A stretch of 20,858 nucleotides of DNA. It comes from a virus. The notes below the pieces were generated by a model. The model was not told the origin of the DNA, searched no databases, and was given only the letters and a program-made list of their open reading frames with translations. Of this stretch, positions 1 through 7,470 are shown piece by piece. Position 1 is the stretch's first letter. The number at the start of each line of letters is the position of its first letter. Made by a program: the position numbers and the translations under genes. Location: positions 1 through 20,858 of IMG/VR virus record IMGVR_UViG_3300047388_000343. One strand, written 5' to 3'.

Positions 1-123
1 ACCGGGCACCCCCGCCGGGCGCGCCGTTTCTTTTCCGGCGCCTCGACCCCCGGGGACGTCTGTCAACCGTTTCTCCCCCCGACCCCTCGAAAACACGCCG
101 GCTTCGCCAGATGGGGACAGGTA

Positions 124-411
124 GTGGCCGGATCTCGCCGGATCGGCCGGGTGGAGCGGGGATTGGACCTCGAGCTCCGGGGATCACCCCTCGAGGGGGG
201 AGCTCGAGCCCATCTCCGCGCCGCGGCGCGCCTGGTGGACGTGGTGGAAGCCCTCGCCGACGTTGACGCCGGCGCCAAGATGGTCCGTGCCTATCTCGAG
301 GTGCGCCAAGCGTACGGACTGGCCGGACAACTAAGGGAACCGCTTGACCCCTTCGCCGCCTTCGTGGCCGGACTATCCGTCCCCACGATGGGGGACGCCC
401 CGCACCCCTAG
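124..411 (+). CDS. Probable small terminase subunit
   Basis: A 95-residue protein directly upstream of, and overlapping, the large terminase gene. Small terminases recognise the packaging site and load the large subunit. The assignment rests mainly on this position. The predicted helical middle (LRAAARLVDVVEALADVDAGA, then RAYLEVRQAYGLAG) resembles the helical C-terminal half of P27-type small terminases, but no diagnostic motif is visible. The GTG start at 124 is only one choice: the frame is open to the left window edge with no stop, and a TTG at 163 is also possible. If the window is a closed circle, this frame would join the gene that runs off the right edge. Confidence 0.6.
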   Translation: MAGSRRIGRVERGLDLELRGSPLEGGARAHLRAAARLVDVVEALADVDAGAKMVRAYLEVRQAYGLAGQLREPLDPFAAFVAGLSVPTMGDAPHP

Positions 412-1798
412 CCGTCCCACCTACGGGCCGGCCGTCGCCGCCATGGCGGACGCCATGGGGTGGCCGCTCATGCCCTGGCAACGGATCGCGGCGGACGTGC
501 TGAACGAGGTGGACCCCTTGTCCGGCCTATTCGTCTTCTCGAGCGTGACCATCTCCGTCCCCCGCCAGTCCGGCAAGACAACCCTCGTGGGCGCCAACGC
601 CGAACACCGCACCATCTACCGGCCGCGCGCTCGAGTGTGGTACACGGCGCAGACTCGAGAGATCGCGCGGGACTGGCTACTTAACGAGCACGTCCCCGGC
701 CTACAGCTATCCCCGCTCGAGCCCTTCGCCAAGGTCCGCCGAGCTCAAGGATCGGAGGGGATCGCCTACCCCCACGGCGGGATGCTCCGGATCTTCGCCC
801 CGCTACCGGCCGCCCTCCACTCCAAACAATCGGACCTCGTGATCGTGGACGAAGCGTGGGCCCACGAGCTCGAGCGGGGCCGCCAGATAGACCAAGCGAT
901 CGTCCCCACCCAAGCCACGCGTCCGGGCGCCCAAGTGTGGAAGGTTTCCACCGCCGGCGACGAATCTTCTCTGTGGCTATGGGACGCCGTGACCCGTGGC
1001 CGGGCCGCCGTGGACGCCGGCCGGCGCGAGGGGGTGGCATATTTCGAGTGGTCTTGTCCGGACGATCTCGACCCGTGCGCGCCGGCCTCGTGGCCGCTCT
1101 ACCATCCCGCCTACGGGATCACCATCGGCGCGCCACAGATGAAAGCGGCCCTCGAGGAACTAGGGCCGGCCGGCTTCGCCCGGGCCTACGGGAACCGCTG
1201 GCCGGAGGGGATGGGGGTGGCCGCGGCGCCGAAGATCCCGCCCGGCCGGTGGGCCGCCGTCCAAGTCCCCGCCGTGCGCGCCATCTCCGCCGGCATGCGG
1301 TGCGCCCTGGCCTTCGACACGCCGCGGGACCGGGCCTCCGGCGCTATCGCGGTGGCCTGGCGGGACCGCCAAGGGCCGCGGTGTGAGCTCGTGGAAGTCC
1401 GGCCGGGGACGGGGTGGATGGCGGAGAAGATCGGGGAGCTCACCGCCCGCCGCCATCCCGTAGGCATTGGCTATCCGGCGGACTCGCCGGCGCTGGACAT
1501 TGCGGACGAGCTCGCCACCGCCGGCCTGCCGGTGGTCCCCATCCGTGGCCGGGACTGGCCGGCCGCGTGCGCCGGATGGCTCGCGGCGGTGCTCGAGCGC
1601 CGGATCCGGATCGGATCCCATCCCGCCCTAGCCGCCGCCGCGGAGGTGGCGCCGGCGCGCGATAGCGGGGACGGGGGGTGGGTATGGCATCGCCGAGGGG
1701 CGATCGCGTCTATTGCGCCGGTGGTCGCGTGCACGGCCGCGGCGTGGGCCCTCGAGCATCCCGCCACCGCGGAAGTGGCCTCGTGGACCGCTTTCTAG
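344..1798 (+). CDS. terL: Terminase large subunit
   Basis: The packaging motor that translocates DNA into the prohead and cuts it. The ATPase half has a Walker A-type loop PRQSGKT at residues 73-79 and a Walker B strand LVIVDEAWA with D169 and E170. The C-terminal half (from about residue 300, starting ALAFDTPRDRASGAIAVAW) fits an RNase H-like nuclease fold, with an acidic residue after the first strand and a later YPADSPALDIADEL segment. The 484-residue length is normal for HK97-type terminases. Start: TTG at 344 keeps the conserved-looking TYGPAVAAMADAMGWPLMPWQ segment but overlaps the upstream gene by 68 bases. ATG at 443 would cut into that segment, so the upstream start is preferred. Confidence 0.93.
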   Translation: MTPSPPSWPDYPSPRWGTPRTPSRPTYGPAVAAMADAMGWPLMPWQRIAADVLNEVDPLSGLFVFSSVTISVPRQSGKTTLVGANAEHRTIYRPRARVWYTAQTREIARDWLLNEHVPGLQLSPLEPFAKVRRAQGSEGIAYPHGGMLRIFAPLPAALHSKQSDLVIVDEAWAHELERGRQIDQAIVPTQATRPGAQVWKVSTAGDESSLWLWDAVTRGRAAVDAGRREGVAYFEWSCPDDLDPCAPASWPLYHPAYGITIGAPQMKAALEELGPAGFARAYGNRWPEGMGVAAAPKIPPGRWAAVQVPAVRAISAGMRCALAFDTPRDRASGAIAVAWRDRQGPRCELVEVRPGTGWMAEKIGELTARRHPVGIGYPADSPALDIADELATAGLPVVPIRGRDWPAACAGWLAAVLERRIRIGSHPALAAAAEVAPARDSGDGGWVWHRRGAIASIAPVVACTAAAWALEHPATAEVASWTAF

Positions 1799-1948
1799 TT
1801 TCTAGGATCTAGAACTTTCGTTTTCGAGCTCAATCGCGACAACTACAAGGGGAAGTCTTGCCCGCGGCGCGAAAGCCCTGGTCGCCGGGATGACCGATCA
1901 TCCATCCCCCGCCGTTTCATCGCCTTAGGCGGGATCCTAGGGGGCCCC
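1799..1948 (+). other. Gap between terminase and portal with a small dyad
   Basis: One of the few non-coding stretches in the late region, and richer in A and T than its surroundings. It opens with a tandem TTTCTAG that overlaps the terminase stop codon, followed by a dyad TTCTAG (1800-1805) and CTAGAA (1809-1814) with a GAT centre, then CTTTCGTTTTCG. A weak terminator or a protein-binding site is possible. No convincing promoter hexamer pair and no small gene were found here. Confidence 0.35.
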
Positions 1949-3286
1949 GTGGGGCCGGGAGTACCCTGGCGGAGTGTGGTGGCCTTACCGTGGAAGCGGA
2001 AGCCGGCGCCGGCGCCGATTGGAGCCGCGGCCGGCATCCCTAGCGTGTTCGGGGCCGCCGTGCCGGGGCCCGGCGTCCAAGGGGACGTGGAAGGCTTCTT
2101 GGAGCTCTGGCGCCGAAGGGCCGAACAGAATTCGATAGACGCCGGCGGCTATGCCGGCGTGCCGGGGGGGTGGGCCCCGTACGTGTCGGAGTGGGGGGCC
2201 CGCCAGGTACCGGCCCTCACCGCCGGCCTTCGTCTGATCTCCGGCGTGGTGATGCAGTTACCCCTACGCCAGAAGCGGGGGGATACGGAGGTGGATCCGC
2301 CGGCGACGATCATCACCAATCCGACCCCCGGGCCGAATCGCACCGTGGCGGACTTCGTGGACGAGTACGTGTCCGACGTGCTCTTGTACGGGAACTATGT
2401 GGCCCTGTTGGGGCCGATGGACTCCACCGGGTGGCCGTCTTCGCTTATCCCGCTGGACGTGACCTCCGTGTCTGTGGGCCGGGACCCGGACTCGTGGCTT
2501 CCCCTCTATGCCCTCAAGGGGGTGGACGAGCCGCTACCGGCGGACCGGATCTTCCACGTGGCGATTGACAAGCGATCCGGGGAGCTCAAGGGCCGCGGCG
2601 TGTTGCCTACCCTCACGGGCGCTATCGGCGCGGCGCTGGCCGCGGACGCCTACGCCGGCCGCTACTTCCAAGAGTCCGGCGTCCCCTCCGGCGTGATTAC
2701 CGATAGCCGGCCGAACCTGACCCAAGCCCAAGCGGACGAGCTCAAGATGAAGTGGATCGCGGCCGTGTCGGGGACTCCGGTCCCCGTGGTGGTCCCCTCG
2801 TCCACGACGTTTACCCCGCTGGCCACCGACGCCGACAAAGCGCAGCTAGTCCAAGCCCGCCAGTGGGACGCCACCATGGTCGCCATGATCCTGGGTGTCC
2901 CCCCGTTTCTGTTGGGGATCGAGACCCAACGTCACACCTACACCAACGCGGAAACAGAATTCGGCCGCTTCGTGTCGACGACAATCCTCCGGCTTCTAAA
3001 GCCGCTCGAGCAACAGCTAACCGCCCAATGCCTACCGCGGGGGAACGCCGCCGAATTCTGGACCGGGGCCCTGTTGCGGGCCGATACCGCTACTCGAGCT
3101 CAAGCCGCCGCCGGCCTCTACGGGGCGGGGATCATCACACTCGAGGAAGCCCGCGTGTTGGCCGGCTTCCCCCCCACGGGGGGCCCCGCCGCCACCCCCG
3201 TACCCTCGCCGGCGCCGGCGCCGAGCTCGAGCCCTGCCGCCGGCGCCGCCGACGCGTCCGGCCGTCTTCATCTCGTGGAGGTGTGA
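1949..3286 (+). CDS. Portal protein, HK97 family
   Basis: Forms the ring at the capsid vertex through which DNA enters and leaves. The body matches the HK97/phage portal family: an N-terminal core with AGLRLISGVVMQLPLR and NRTVADFVDEYVSDVLLYGNYVALLG, a central PADRIFHVAIDKRSGELKGRGVLPTL block, and the hallmark late segment LGIETQRHTYTNAETEFGRFVSTTILRLLKPLEQQL. The C-terminus is a low-complexity Ala/Pro/Ser tail (about residues 410-440), common in portals. Start is uncertain: GTG at 1949 has AGGGGG upstream, while GTG at 1976 or 1979 follows GGCGGAG and gives a protein beginning VALPWKRKPAP. The terminase and the protease flank it in the usual order. Confidence 0.92.
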   Translation: MGPGVPWRSVVALPWKRKPAPAPIGAAAGIPSVFGAAVPGPGVQGDVEGFLELWRRRAEQNSIDAGGYAGVPGGWAPYVSEWGARQVPALTAGLRLISGVVMQLPLRQKRGDTEVDPPATIITNPTPGPNRTVADFVDEYVSDVLLYGNYVALLGPMDSTGWPSSLIPLDVTSVSVGRDPDSWLPLYALKGVDEPLPADRIFHVAIDKRSGELKGRGVLPTLTGAIGAALAADAYAGRYFQESGVPSGVITDSRPNLTQAQADELKMKWIAAVSGTPVPVVVPSSTTFTPLATDADKAQLVQARQWDATMVAMILGVPPFLLGIETQRHTYTNAETEFGRFVSTTILRLLKPLEQQLTAQCLPRGNAAEFWTGALLRADTATRAQAAAGLYGAGIITLEEARVLAGFPPTGGPAATPVPSPAPAPSSSPAAGAADASGRLHLVEV

Positions 3287-3289
3287 TCC

Positions 3290-3925
3290 ATGCCCAAGAT
3301 CCTGTCCCGCGTCTTCGCCTCCGGCCTTCGTGTCCGCGAAGACGGGGACGCCGCGGGCGACGGCCGGACCCTCGTGGGCCTGGCCGTCCCCTTCGGGGTG
3401 GAGTTAGACGTGGTGGATTGGTGGGACGAATACACGGAGACCTTCGAGAAGGGGGCCTTCGCCAAGACCATCCGCGACCGGAAGTGGCCTGTCCCCCTCT
3501 TGTTTCATCACCAACACCGGAGCCTAGGCATCGGCCGCGCGACGCACCTCGAGGAAACGGACGCCGGCCTCGAGGCGGAATTCCATCTCACCGAAGGGGT
3601 ACAACTGGCGGACGAGGTGCTGGCCCTGGTGCTGGACGAGGCGATCTCCGGCCTGTCCATCGGCTTCGAGCCTGTCGATGAACGTCCGACCGTGAAGGGG
3701 CCGGATCGGACGCCGCCCTCGAGCCGGGATCTCGTCATCCGGACCGAAGTCAACCTTCGCGAAGTGTCCGTGTGTAACTTCCCCGCCTACACAGACGCCG
3801 GCGTGACCGGAGTCCGCGAAGCCCAAGCCCGCCACCCCTCCCTAGCCGCCCTGTCCGCGGAGCGGGGCCGCCTTCACGAGCTCCGTACCGTGGCGGTGGA
3901 CCGATGGGGGAGGGTACGGCGGTGA
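3290..3925 (+). CDS. Prohead serine protease, HK97 family
   Basis: Cleaves the scaffold-like N-terminus of the capsid protein and other prohead parts during head maturation. The sequence shows the family core: GLAVPFGVELDVVDWWDEYTETFEKGAF, then PVPLLFHHQHRSLGIGR carrying the likely catalytic His (H74) and AISGLSIGFEPV carrying the likely catalytic Ser (S123). The 211-residue length is normal. The start is ATG at 3290, four bases after the portal stop, with GGAGGTG just upstream inside the end of the portal gene. The last bases overlap the next tiny gene in a GTGA junction, which suggests translational coupling. Confidence 0.9.
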   Translation: MPKILSRVFASGLRVREDGDAAGDGRTLVGLAVPFGVELDVVDWWDEYTETFEKGAFAKTIRDRKWPVPLLFHHQHRSLGIGRATHLEETDAGLEAEFHLTEGVQLADEVLALVLDEAISGLSIGFEPVDERPTVKGPDRTPPSSRDLVIRTEVNLREVSVCNFPAYTDAGVTGVREAQARHPSLAALSAERGRLHELRTVAVDRWGRVRR

Positions 3926-4008
3926 GCCACGCCCAAGCGATCGTCCTACTCGTGGAGGTGGGGATCATCGCCCTCTATGCCCTCGTGGCGCTCGTGGTCC
4001 GCCGGTGA
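3922..4008 (+). CDS. Tiny single-pass membrane protein (28 aa)
   Basis: A 28-residue reading frame, VSHAQAIVLLVEVGIIALYALVALVVRR, that starts in a GTGA overlap with the protease stop and ends in a GTGA overlap with the next small gene. Nearly the whole chain is one hydrophobic segment closed by two arginines, the pattern of a single transmembrane helix with a positive cytoplasmic end. Function is unknown. It is too short for default gene callers. Support comes from the precise overlaps at both ends and from codon use like that of its neighbours. A chance hydrophobic frame in GC-rich DNA is the alternative. Confidence 0.5.
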   Translation: MSHAQAIVLLVEVGIIALYALVALVVRR

Positions 4009-4145
4009 GCGGGGAAAAGGGGAACCGTCCGGACGAGCCGGAGCCGCCGGCGGAGCCGGAGCCGGAGCCGCCGGAGGACGAGCGACCGAAGCGGGGGGCC
4101 GCGCCCTCGAGCGTGGACCCCGGCCGGCGGATCTCCACGCGCTAG
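4005..4145 (+). CDS. Small Pro/Glu-rich protein (46 aa)
   Basis: Starts at GTG 4005 in a GTGA overlap with the tiny membrane protein and ends with TAG at 4143-4145. The protein is dominated by an acidic proline repeat, PDEPEPPAEPEPEPPEDE (about residues 9-26), followed by a basic C-terminus. Such a chain should be extended and disordered. Its position just before the capsid gene would fit a head accessory or decoration role, but nothing in the sequence proves that. Repetitive GAG CCG codons could have arisen by slippage, so the frame may be under weak constraint. Confidence 0.45.
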   Translation: MSGEKGNRPDEPEPPAEPEPEPPEDERPKRGAAPSSVDPGRRISTR

Positions 4146-4255
4146 TCTTCGCCTGTCCGGGGCCGGACGCCTAGCCGGAGCCAAGTTGTGTGAGCCACCA
4201 CTAGGGAGCGTGGAGCCACCCCAAGGGGACGCCAGATAGATCCGTCTTCACCCTT

Positions 4256-4261
4256 GGAGGA
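4256..4261 (+). promoter_or_regulatory. Strong ribosome binding site of the capsid gene
   Basis: GGAGGA lies four bases before the ATG at 4265 and is among the best Shine-Dalgarno matches in the window, as expected for the most highly made protein. It closes a 119-base non-coding stretch (4146-4264) that otherwise shows only repeated GGAGCCA-type words (4184, 4212) and no clear promoter. Confidence 0.7.
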
Positions 4262-4264
4262 ATC

Positions 4265-5551
4265 ATGGCAATTTCGCTCGTGGACGTGCTCCGCCAGTCC
4301 ATAGACGAGCTCCACGGCCGGATGAACGCAATCGAAGCCGCGGCCGTGGCCGATCAACGCGACACCCTGAACGACGTGGAACAGACCACGTGGGACGAGC
4401 TCCGCACCGAAGCCGAAGCGAAGACCAAGCGTCTAGAGCTCTTGGTGTCGCGTGCCGAGCTGGACGCCCACGCCGGCGAGTTAATCGCCCGGACTCGAGG
4501 CGGGGCCCCGCCGGCGGGGGAGGTGATCGCCAACGCCCGGCCGGACTTCCCCTACCGGACCCCCGGCGATTACGTGTTGGCCTATATGCGGACCAAGCAC
4601 GGGGACACCGGCGAAGCGGCCCGCTTCACTCGAGCCCTCGCCGACGTGACCACGGCGGGGACGCCGGGCCTGGTCCCCCCGCAAGTCACCGGCGACATAT
4701 TGGGCGAGTGGCTCGCCAACCGGCCGTCCGTGGACGTGATGACCAAGCCGGAGCTCCCCCCGGTAGGGATGGAAGTCCAACGGCCCCATATCTCCCAACA
4801 CACCGACGTTGCTCCGCACGTGGAGAAGGGCCCCGTCGCGTCGCAACAGTTCACGCTTGACCTTGCGAGGATCCCGCTCAACTCTTACGCCGGCGGGGTG
4901 GACGTGTCGTGGGAGCTCGCCAACCGCTCGAGCCCGGCCGCGCTGGACGTGATCTTCCGGGACCTCGTGAACGTCTACGCCCGCAAGAGCGACCAAGCTG
5001 CCTTCGGCGGACTGGCCGCCAACGTGACCCAAGCCGTCGCGTGGGACGGGACCGCCGCCACGCTGGCCAAGGCGATCGCGGACGCCGCCGTGGACGTGGC
5101 GACGAACAGCGAAGAAAACTTGTTCCCCGACACGGTATGGCTAGGCCTCGCCGCCTACGGACTTCTGGCCAGTCTCACGGACGGGAACGGCCGGCCCCTG
5201 TTCCCCTATCTGGCCCCGGCGAACGCCTACGGGACCGCCGACGCGGTGGGGAACATCTCGAGCGTGATGGGACTCCGGCCCGCCGTGGACCCCTACATAA
5301 CGCCGAATTCGTTTCTGGTGGGCGCCTCCGATCAAGCGGAGTTTTACGAGACCCCCGGAGCTCCGGTCCAGCTGTCCGTGGTGGACGTGGGGGTGGCCGG
5401 CTACAACGTGGGAGTTATCGGTATGTGGGCCGCGGCCGCCGTGGATCCCGCCGCCTTCTGCAAGATAACGAGCGTGCTCCTTCCCCTCGCGGCGCGTGGT
5501 AGCACGGAGCCGGCGCCGGCGTCAGGAGCGACGAAGAAAGCCGCTTCCTAG
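4265..5551 (+). CDS. Major capsid protein, HK97 fold
   Basis: Builds the icosahedral head. Residues about 1-75 are charged and helical (DVLRQSIDELHGRMNAIEAAAVADQRDTL onwards), as in the delta or scaffold domain that the prohead protease removes. A linker rich in Gly, Ala and Pro follows. The HK97-fold body starts around LADVTTAGTPGLVPPQVTGDILGEW and contains the typical VDVSWELANRSSPAALDVIFRDLVNVYARKSDQAAF spine-helix region. The length of 428 residues suits a full-length member with an N-terminal scaffold domain. The preceding protease and portal genes confirm the assignment. Confidence 0.93.
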   Translation: MAISLVDVLRQSIDELHGRMNAIEAAAVADQRDTLNDVEQTTWDELRTEAEAKTKRLELLVSRAELDAHAGELIARTRGGAPPAGEVIANARPDFPYRTPGDYVLAYMRTKHGDTGEAARFTRALADVTTAGTPGLVPPQVTGDILGEWLANRPSVDVMTKPELPPVGMEVQRPHISQHTDVAPHVEKGPVASQQFTLDLARIPLNSYAGGVDVSWELANRSSPAALDVIFRDLVNVYARKSDQAAFGGLAANVTQAVAWDGTAATLAKAIADAAVDVATNSEENLFPDTVWLGLAAYGLLASLTDGNGRPLFPYLAPANAYGTADAVGNISSVMGLRPAVDPYITPNSFLVGASDQAEFYETPGAPVQLSVVDVGVAGYNVGVIGMWAAAAVDPAAFCKITSVLLPLAARGSTEPAPASGATKKAAS

Positions 5552-5553
5552 CG

Positions 5554-5913
5554 ATGGTGTCACCGGGGCCGGGAGCGTGGCTAACGCTCGAGGAATATAA
5601 AGCGTGGGCCCGGATCGACGCGTCCGACGTGACCGACGATGCCGCCATAACCGAAGCGGTGGACGCCACGATGGAAGCCCTCGAGATCCGGGCCCCGGTG
5701 GCCTTCGTGACCGACGACACTGGCGCCCTGGCGGAGCCGGTGCCCAAGTCCGTCCACGAAGCCGGCTTGTTGCTCACTAACCGGCTAATGGCCCGCCGGA
5801 ACAGTCCGGACGGGGTAGTGGGTGTCTCCGATATGGGGACGGCCCGGATCCTGTCCTACGACGCCGACATAACCGCGATGGTCGCGCCGTGGACGGAGAT
5901 GGTCGTGGGATGA
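5554..5913 (+). CDS. Head-tail adaptor, gp6-like
   Basis: A 119-residue protein right after the capsid gene. It opens WLTLEEYKAWARIDASDVTDDAAITEAVDATMEALEIRAP, the pattern of HK97 gp6-like head-tail connectors, in which an N-terminal helix with a LTLEEYK-type start is followed by a helical bundle. These proteins form a ring below the portal. The later VHEAGLLLTNRLMARRNSPDGVVGVSD segment fits the family's second helix and loop. It starts at ATG 5554, two bases after the capsid stop, and overlaps the next gene by four bases (ATGA). Confidence 0.8.
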   Translation: MVSPGPGAWLTLEEYKAWARIDASDVTDDAAITEAVDATMEALEIRAPVAFVTDDTGALAEPVPKSVHEAGLLLTNRLMARRNSPDGVVGVSDMGTARILSYDADITAMVAPWTEMVVG

Positions 5914-6248
5914 GCTCGAGCCAAGCCGCCCTAGATATCTGTGAAAAGTTGAAAGCTGCCGGCGTGCGCGCCACCACGGACGCCGGCGCCCTCAACCCCC
6001 CGGCCGTGCTCGTGGTCCCACCACGGCGGGTGTATGACCTGGCGTGCGGCTATACCGCCGTATGGAACGTCCACGCCATCGCCTCCGCGCCCACCGGCGG
6101 GGACCGCAACACGTGGGCGCAGCTGGACGAGCTCGTGGACGCCATCGCCTCCGTCTATCCCCTCGAGCTCGCCCAACCCGGGGCCTACGTGTTGGGCCCC
6201 AACACCCTTCCTAGCTACCTTGTCCAATTCTCCGAAGGGATCGAGTGA
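5910..6248 (+). CDS. Probable tail terminator protein
   Basis: A 112-residue protein starting MSSSQAALDICEKLKAAGVRATTDAGALNPPAVLVVPP. The plan (first helix, AGVRAT strand, NPPAVLV strand, a WNVHAIA strand, then a second helix AQLDELVDAIASVYP and a last strand) matches the tail terminator family of actinophage siphoviruses. These proteins cap the tail tube and fix its length. The ATG at 5910 sits in an ATGA overlap with the adaptor stop, and this start is preferred over an upstream GTG inside the adaptor gene. A head-closure role is the main alternative. Confidence 0.65.
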   Translation: MSSSQAALDICEKLKAAGVRATTDAGALNPPAVLVVPPRRVYDLACGYTAVWNVHAIASAPTGGDRNTWAQLDELVDAIASVYPLELAQPGAYVLGPNTLPSYLVQFSEGIE

Positions 6249-6685
6249 TGATTAACGAATCAAGACTGATTAACGGGACGCTCCAACTAGGGCCGACCGG
6301 AACCGAAACGGACTTCTCGTGTCAGATCACGAATGTCCGGATCACGTCCGCCTACTCCGACGACGGAGACAGCGTGACGACGTTATGTGGTGACACCAAG
6401 CCGCCGCCGCGCAAGCTGGACGGACACAAACTCGAGGGAACATTGGTGCAGGACTTCGACGCCACCGGATCCGTGATCGCCTACCTATGGGCGAATGATC
6501 TCGCCGTGGTGCAATACACCTACACCCCCAACGACACGACCACCTGTCCGGTAATCACCGGGACCGTGATGATCGAGATCCCGGCCGAGACCTTCGGCGG
6601 GGACGTGAACAAGCGGATCACGTCGGACTTCTCGTGGAACATGCAAGAGAAGCCCACCTTCACGCCGCCCGTGATGGCCGCCTAG
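6245..6685 (+). CDS. Major tail tube protein
   Basis: A 146-residue, mostly beta-strand protein. The segments ITNVRITSAYSDDGDSVTTLCGDTKPPPRK, LEGTLVQDFDATGSVIAYLW and DFSWNMQEKPTFTP have the alternating pattern of siphovirus tail tube subunits, including the common W followed by a polar strand near the C-terminus. Many copies stack into the tube around the tape measure. GTG 6245 gives a GTGA overlap with the upstream stop. ATG 6248, the very next codon, is equally possible and changes one residue only. Confidence 0.75.
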   Translation: MMINESRLINGTLQLGPTGTETDFSCQITNVRITSAYSDDGDSVTTLCGDTKPPPRKLDGHKLEGTLVQDFDATGSVIAYLWANDLAVVQYTYTPNDTTTCPVITGTVMIEIPAETFGGDVNKRITSDFSWNMQEKPTFTPPVMAA

Positions 6686-7053
6686 TGTTCAATCTCCGTG
6701 TCGTGGGCGGGGACGCCCTGGCCGCCAGTCTGGCCGTCGCCGCCCGTGACCTGGCCGATATGAACGAGGGATTTACCCGGGCCGCGCAGATCATCAACGG
6801 GGCCCAACGCTCGAGCGCGCCGCGCCGTACCGGCCGCCTGGCCGGCGCCATGACCATCCACTACGAAGGATCGAATAGCGCCATGCTCACGAATCCCCTG
6901 GTGTACGCCGTGCCGATCCATTGGGGCCGGCCCGCCCACCACATAGCCGCGAACCCTTACGTGATGCGAGCCGCGGACCGGACGGAGCATATGTGGACCG
7001 GCGCGCTCGAGGAAGACGCCCAACGGATCCTAAACGGGGTGCACGGTGCCTAG
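6685..7053 (+). CDS. HK97 gp10-like tail completion protein
   Basis: A 122-residue protein starting FNLRVVGGDALAASLAVAARDLADM and containing SSAPRRTGRLAGAMTIHYEGS followed by VYAVPIHWGRPAHHIAANPYVMRAADRT. The order of a helical N-terminus, P.RTGRLA, a strand, YA..IHWG, and a NPYV.RAA helix is the known signature of the HK97 gp10 / tail-completion family. The GTG start at 6685 shares one base with the tail protein stop (TAGTG). It lies after the major tail protein, whereas gp10-type genes usually precede it, so the gene order is slightly unusual. Confidence 0.8.
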   Translation: MFNLRVVGGDALAASLAVAARDLADMNEGFTRAAQIINGAQRSSAPRRTGRLAGAMTIHYEGSNSAMLTNPLVYAVPIHWGRPAHHIAANPYVMRAADRTEHMWTGALEEDAQRILNGVHGA

Positions 7054-7342
7054 CTTCCGCAACGAAGTAGACCTGACCATCGACGGGGAGCGGTTCCGGA
7101 TCCGGTGCAACCTAGGCGACCAACTCCGGGGGGAGCGGGCCCTAGGCCGCAGCCCGGAAAATACCCCGCTCGAGTTAGGGGTACAAGTGTGGTACTCCGC
7201 CTTCAAGCGGGCCTTCCCCGATCATCCCGCCGCCAAGGCCTTCGGCCGTTTCGTGGACGGATGCGAAGCCGCCGACGAGCTCGAGGACGAAGACACCGAC
7301 CCTTTAGCGACACCTACCCCGCCGGCGGAATCGGAAGACTAG
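7046..7342 (+). CDS. Tail assembly chaperone, short (G-like) form
   Basis: A 98-residue protein made by normal reading of the first frame, between the tail tube group and the tape measure gene. This is the standard place for the chaperone that coats the tape measure during tail assembly. It is acidic, especially near the end (DELEDEDTDPLATP). The GTG start at 7046 overlaps the previous gene by eight bases (GTGCCTAG). A slippery heptamer near the end allows part of the ribosomes to move to the -1 frame and make a longer product, described separately. Confidence 0.85.
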   Translation: MPSFRNEVDLTIDGERFRIRCNLGDQLRGERALGRSPENTPLELGVQVWYSAFKRAFPDHPAAKAFGRFVDGCEAADELEDEDTDPLATPTPPAESED

Positions 7343-7467
7343 CCGTGACCCTAGCCGTACAGACGGGGGTGCCGGCTAGGGAGTGGCTACGCGATCCGGT
7401 GGCCATGGCGACCGCCGTGGAAGTGCTCGCCGAGCTCGCCGACGAGCTCGAGCATCGGACGGGGTAG
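7046..7467 (+). CDS. Tail assembly chaperone, frameshifted (G-T-like) form
   Basis: Predicted product of -1 frameshifting at 7300-7306: 87 residues of the first frame joined to 53 residues of the second, about 140 in all. The second part reads SDTYPAGGIGRLAVTLAVQTGVPAREWLRDPVAMATAVEVL. The YP.GG.GRL....A..TG.P..EWL.....MATA.EVL pattern is the typical actinophage chaperone extension. Translated alone it would need GTG 7345 (40 residues) and would lose the YPAGGIGRLA segment, so the fusion is the better model. In lambda the equivalent gpGT links the tube subunit to the tape measure. Confidence 0.85.
7300..7306 (+). other. -1 ribosomal frameshift site CCCTTTA
   Basis: The heptamer CCCTTTA stands in the phase needed for slippage in the first chaperone frame (GAC CCT TTA), that is X XXY YYZ. 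After a -1 shift the next codon is AGC at 7306, and reading continues open to TAG at 7465-7467. Downstream there are a GC-rich palindrome CCGCCGGCGG (about 7318-7327) and a 9-bp stem (7349-7357 with 7373-7381) that could modulate slippage. The second is further away than a typical stimulator. Confidence 0.85.
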
Positions 7468-7470
7468 CTG

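Noticed and set aside
18-26. GGCGCGCCG shared by both window edges (18-26 and 20838-20846) as a terminal repeat
   Set aside because: Only nine bases, and GC palindromes of this kind are common throughout the window.
4481-5032. 183-codon open frame antisense to the capsid gene
   Set aside because: Shadow of a highly constrained gene, with no motif.
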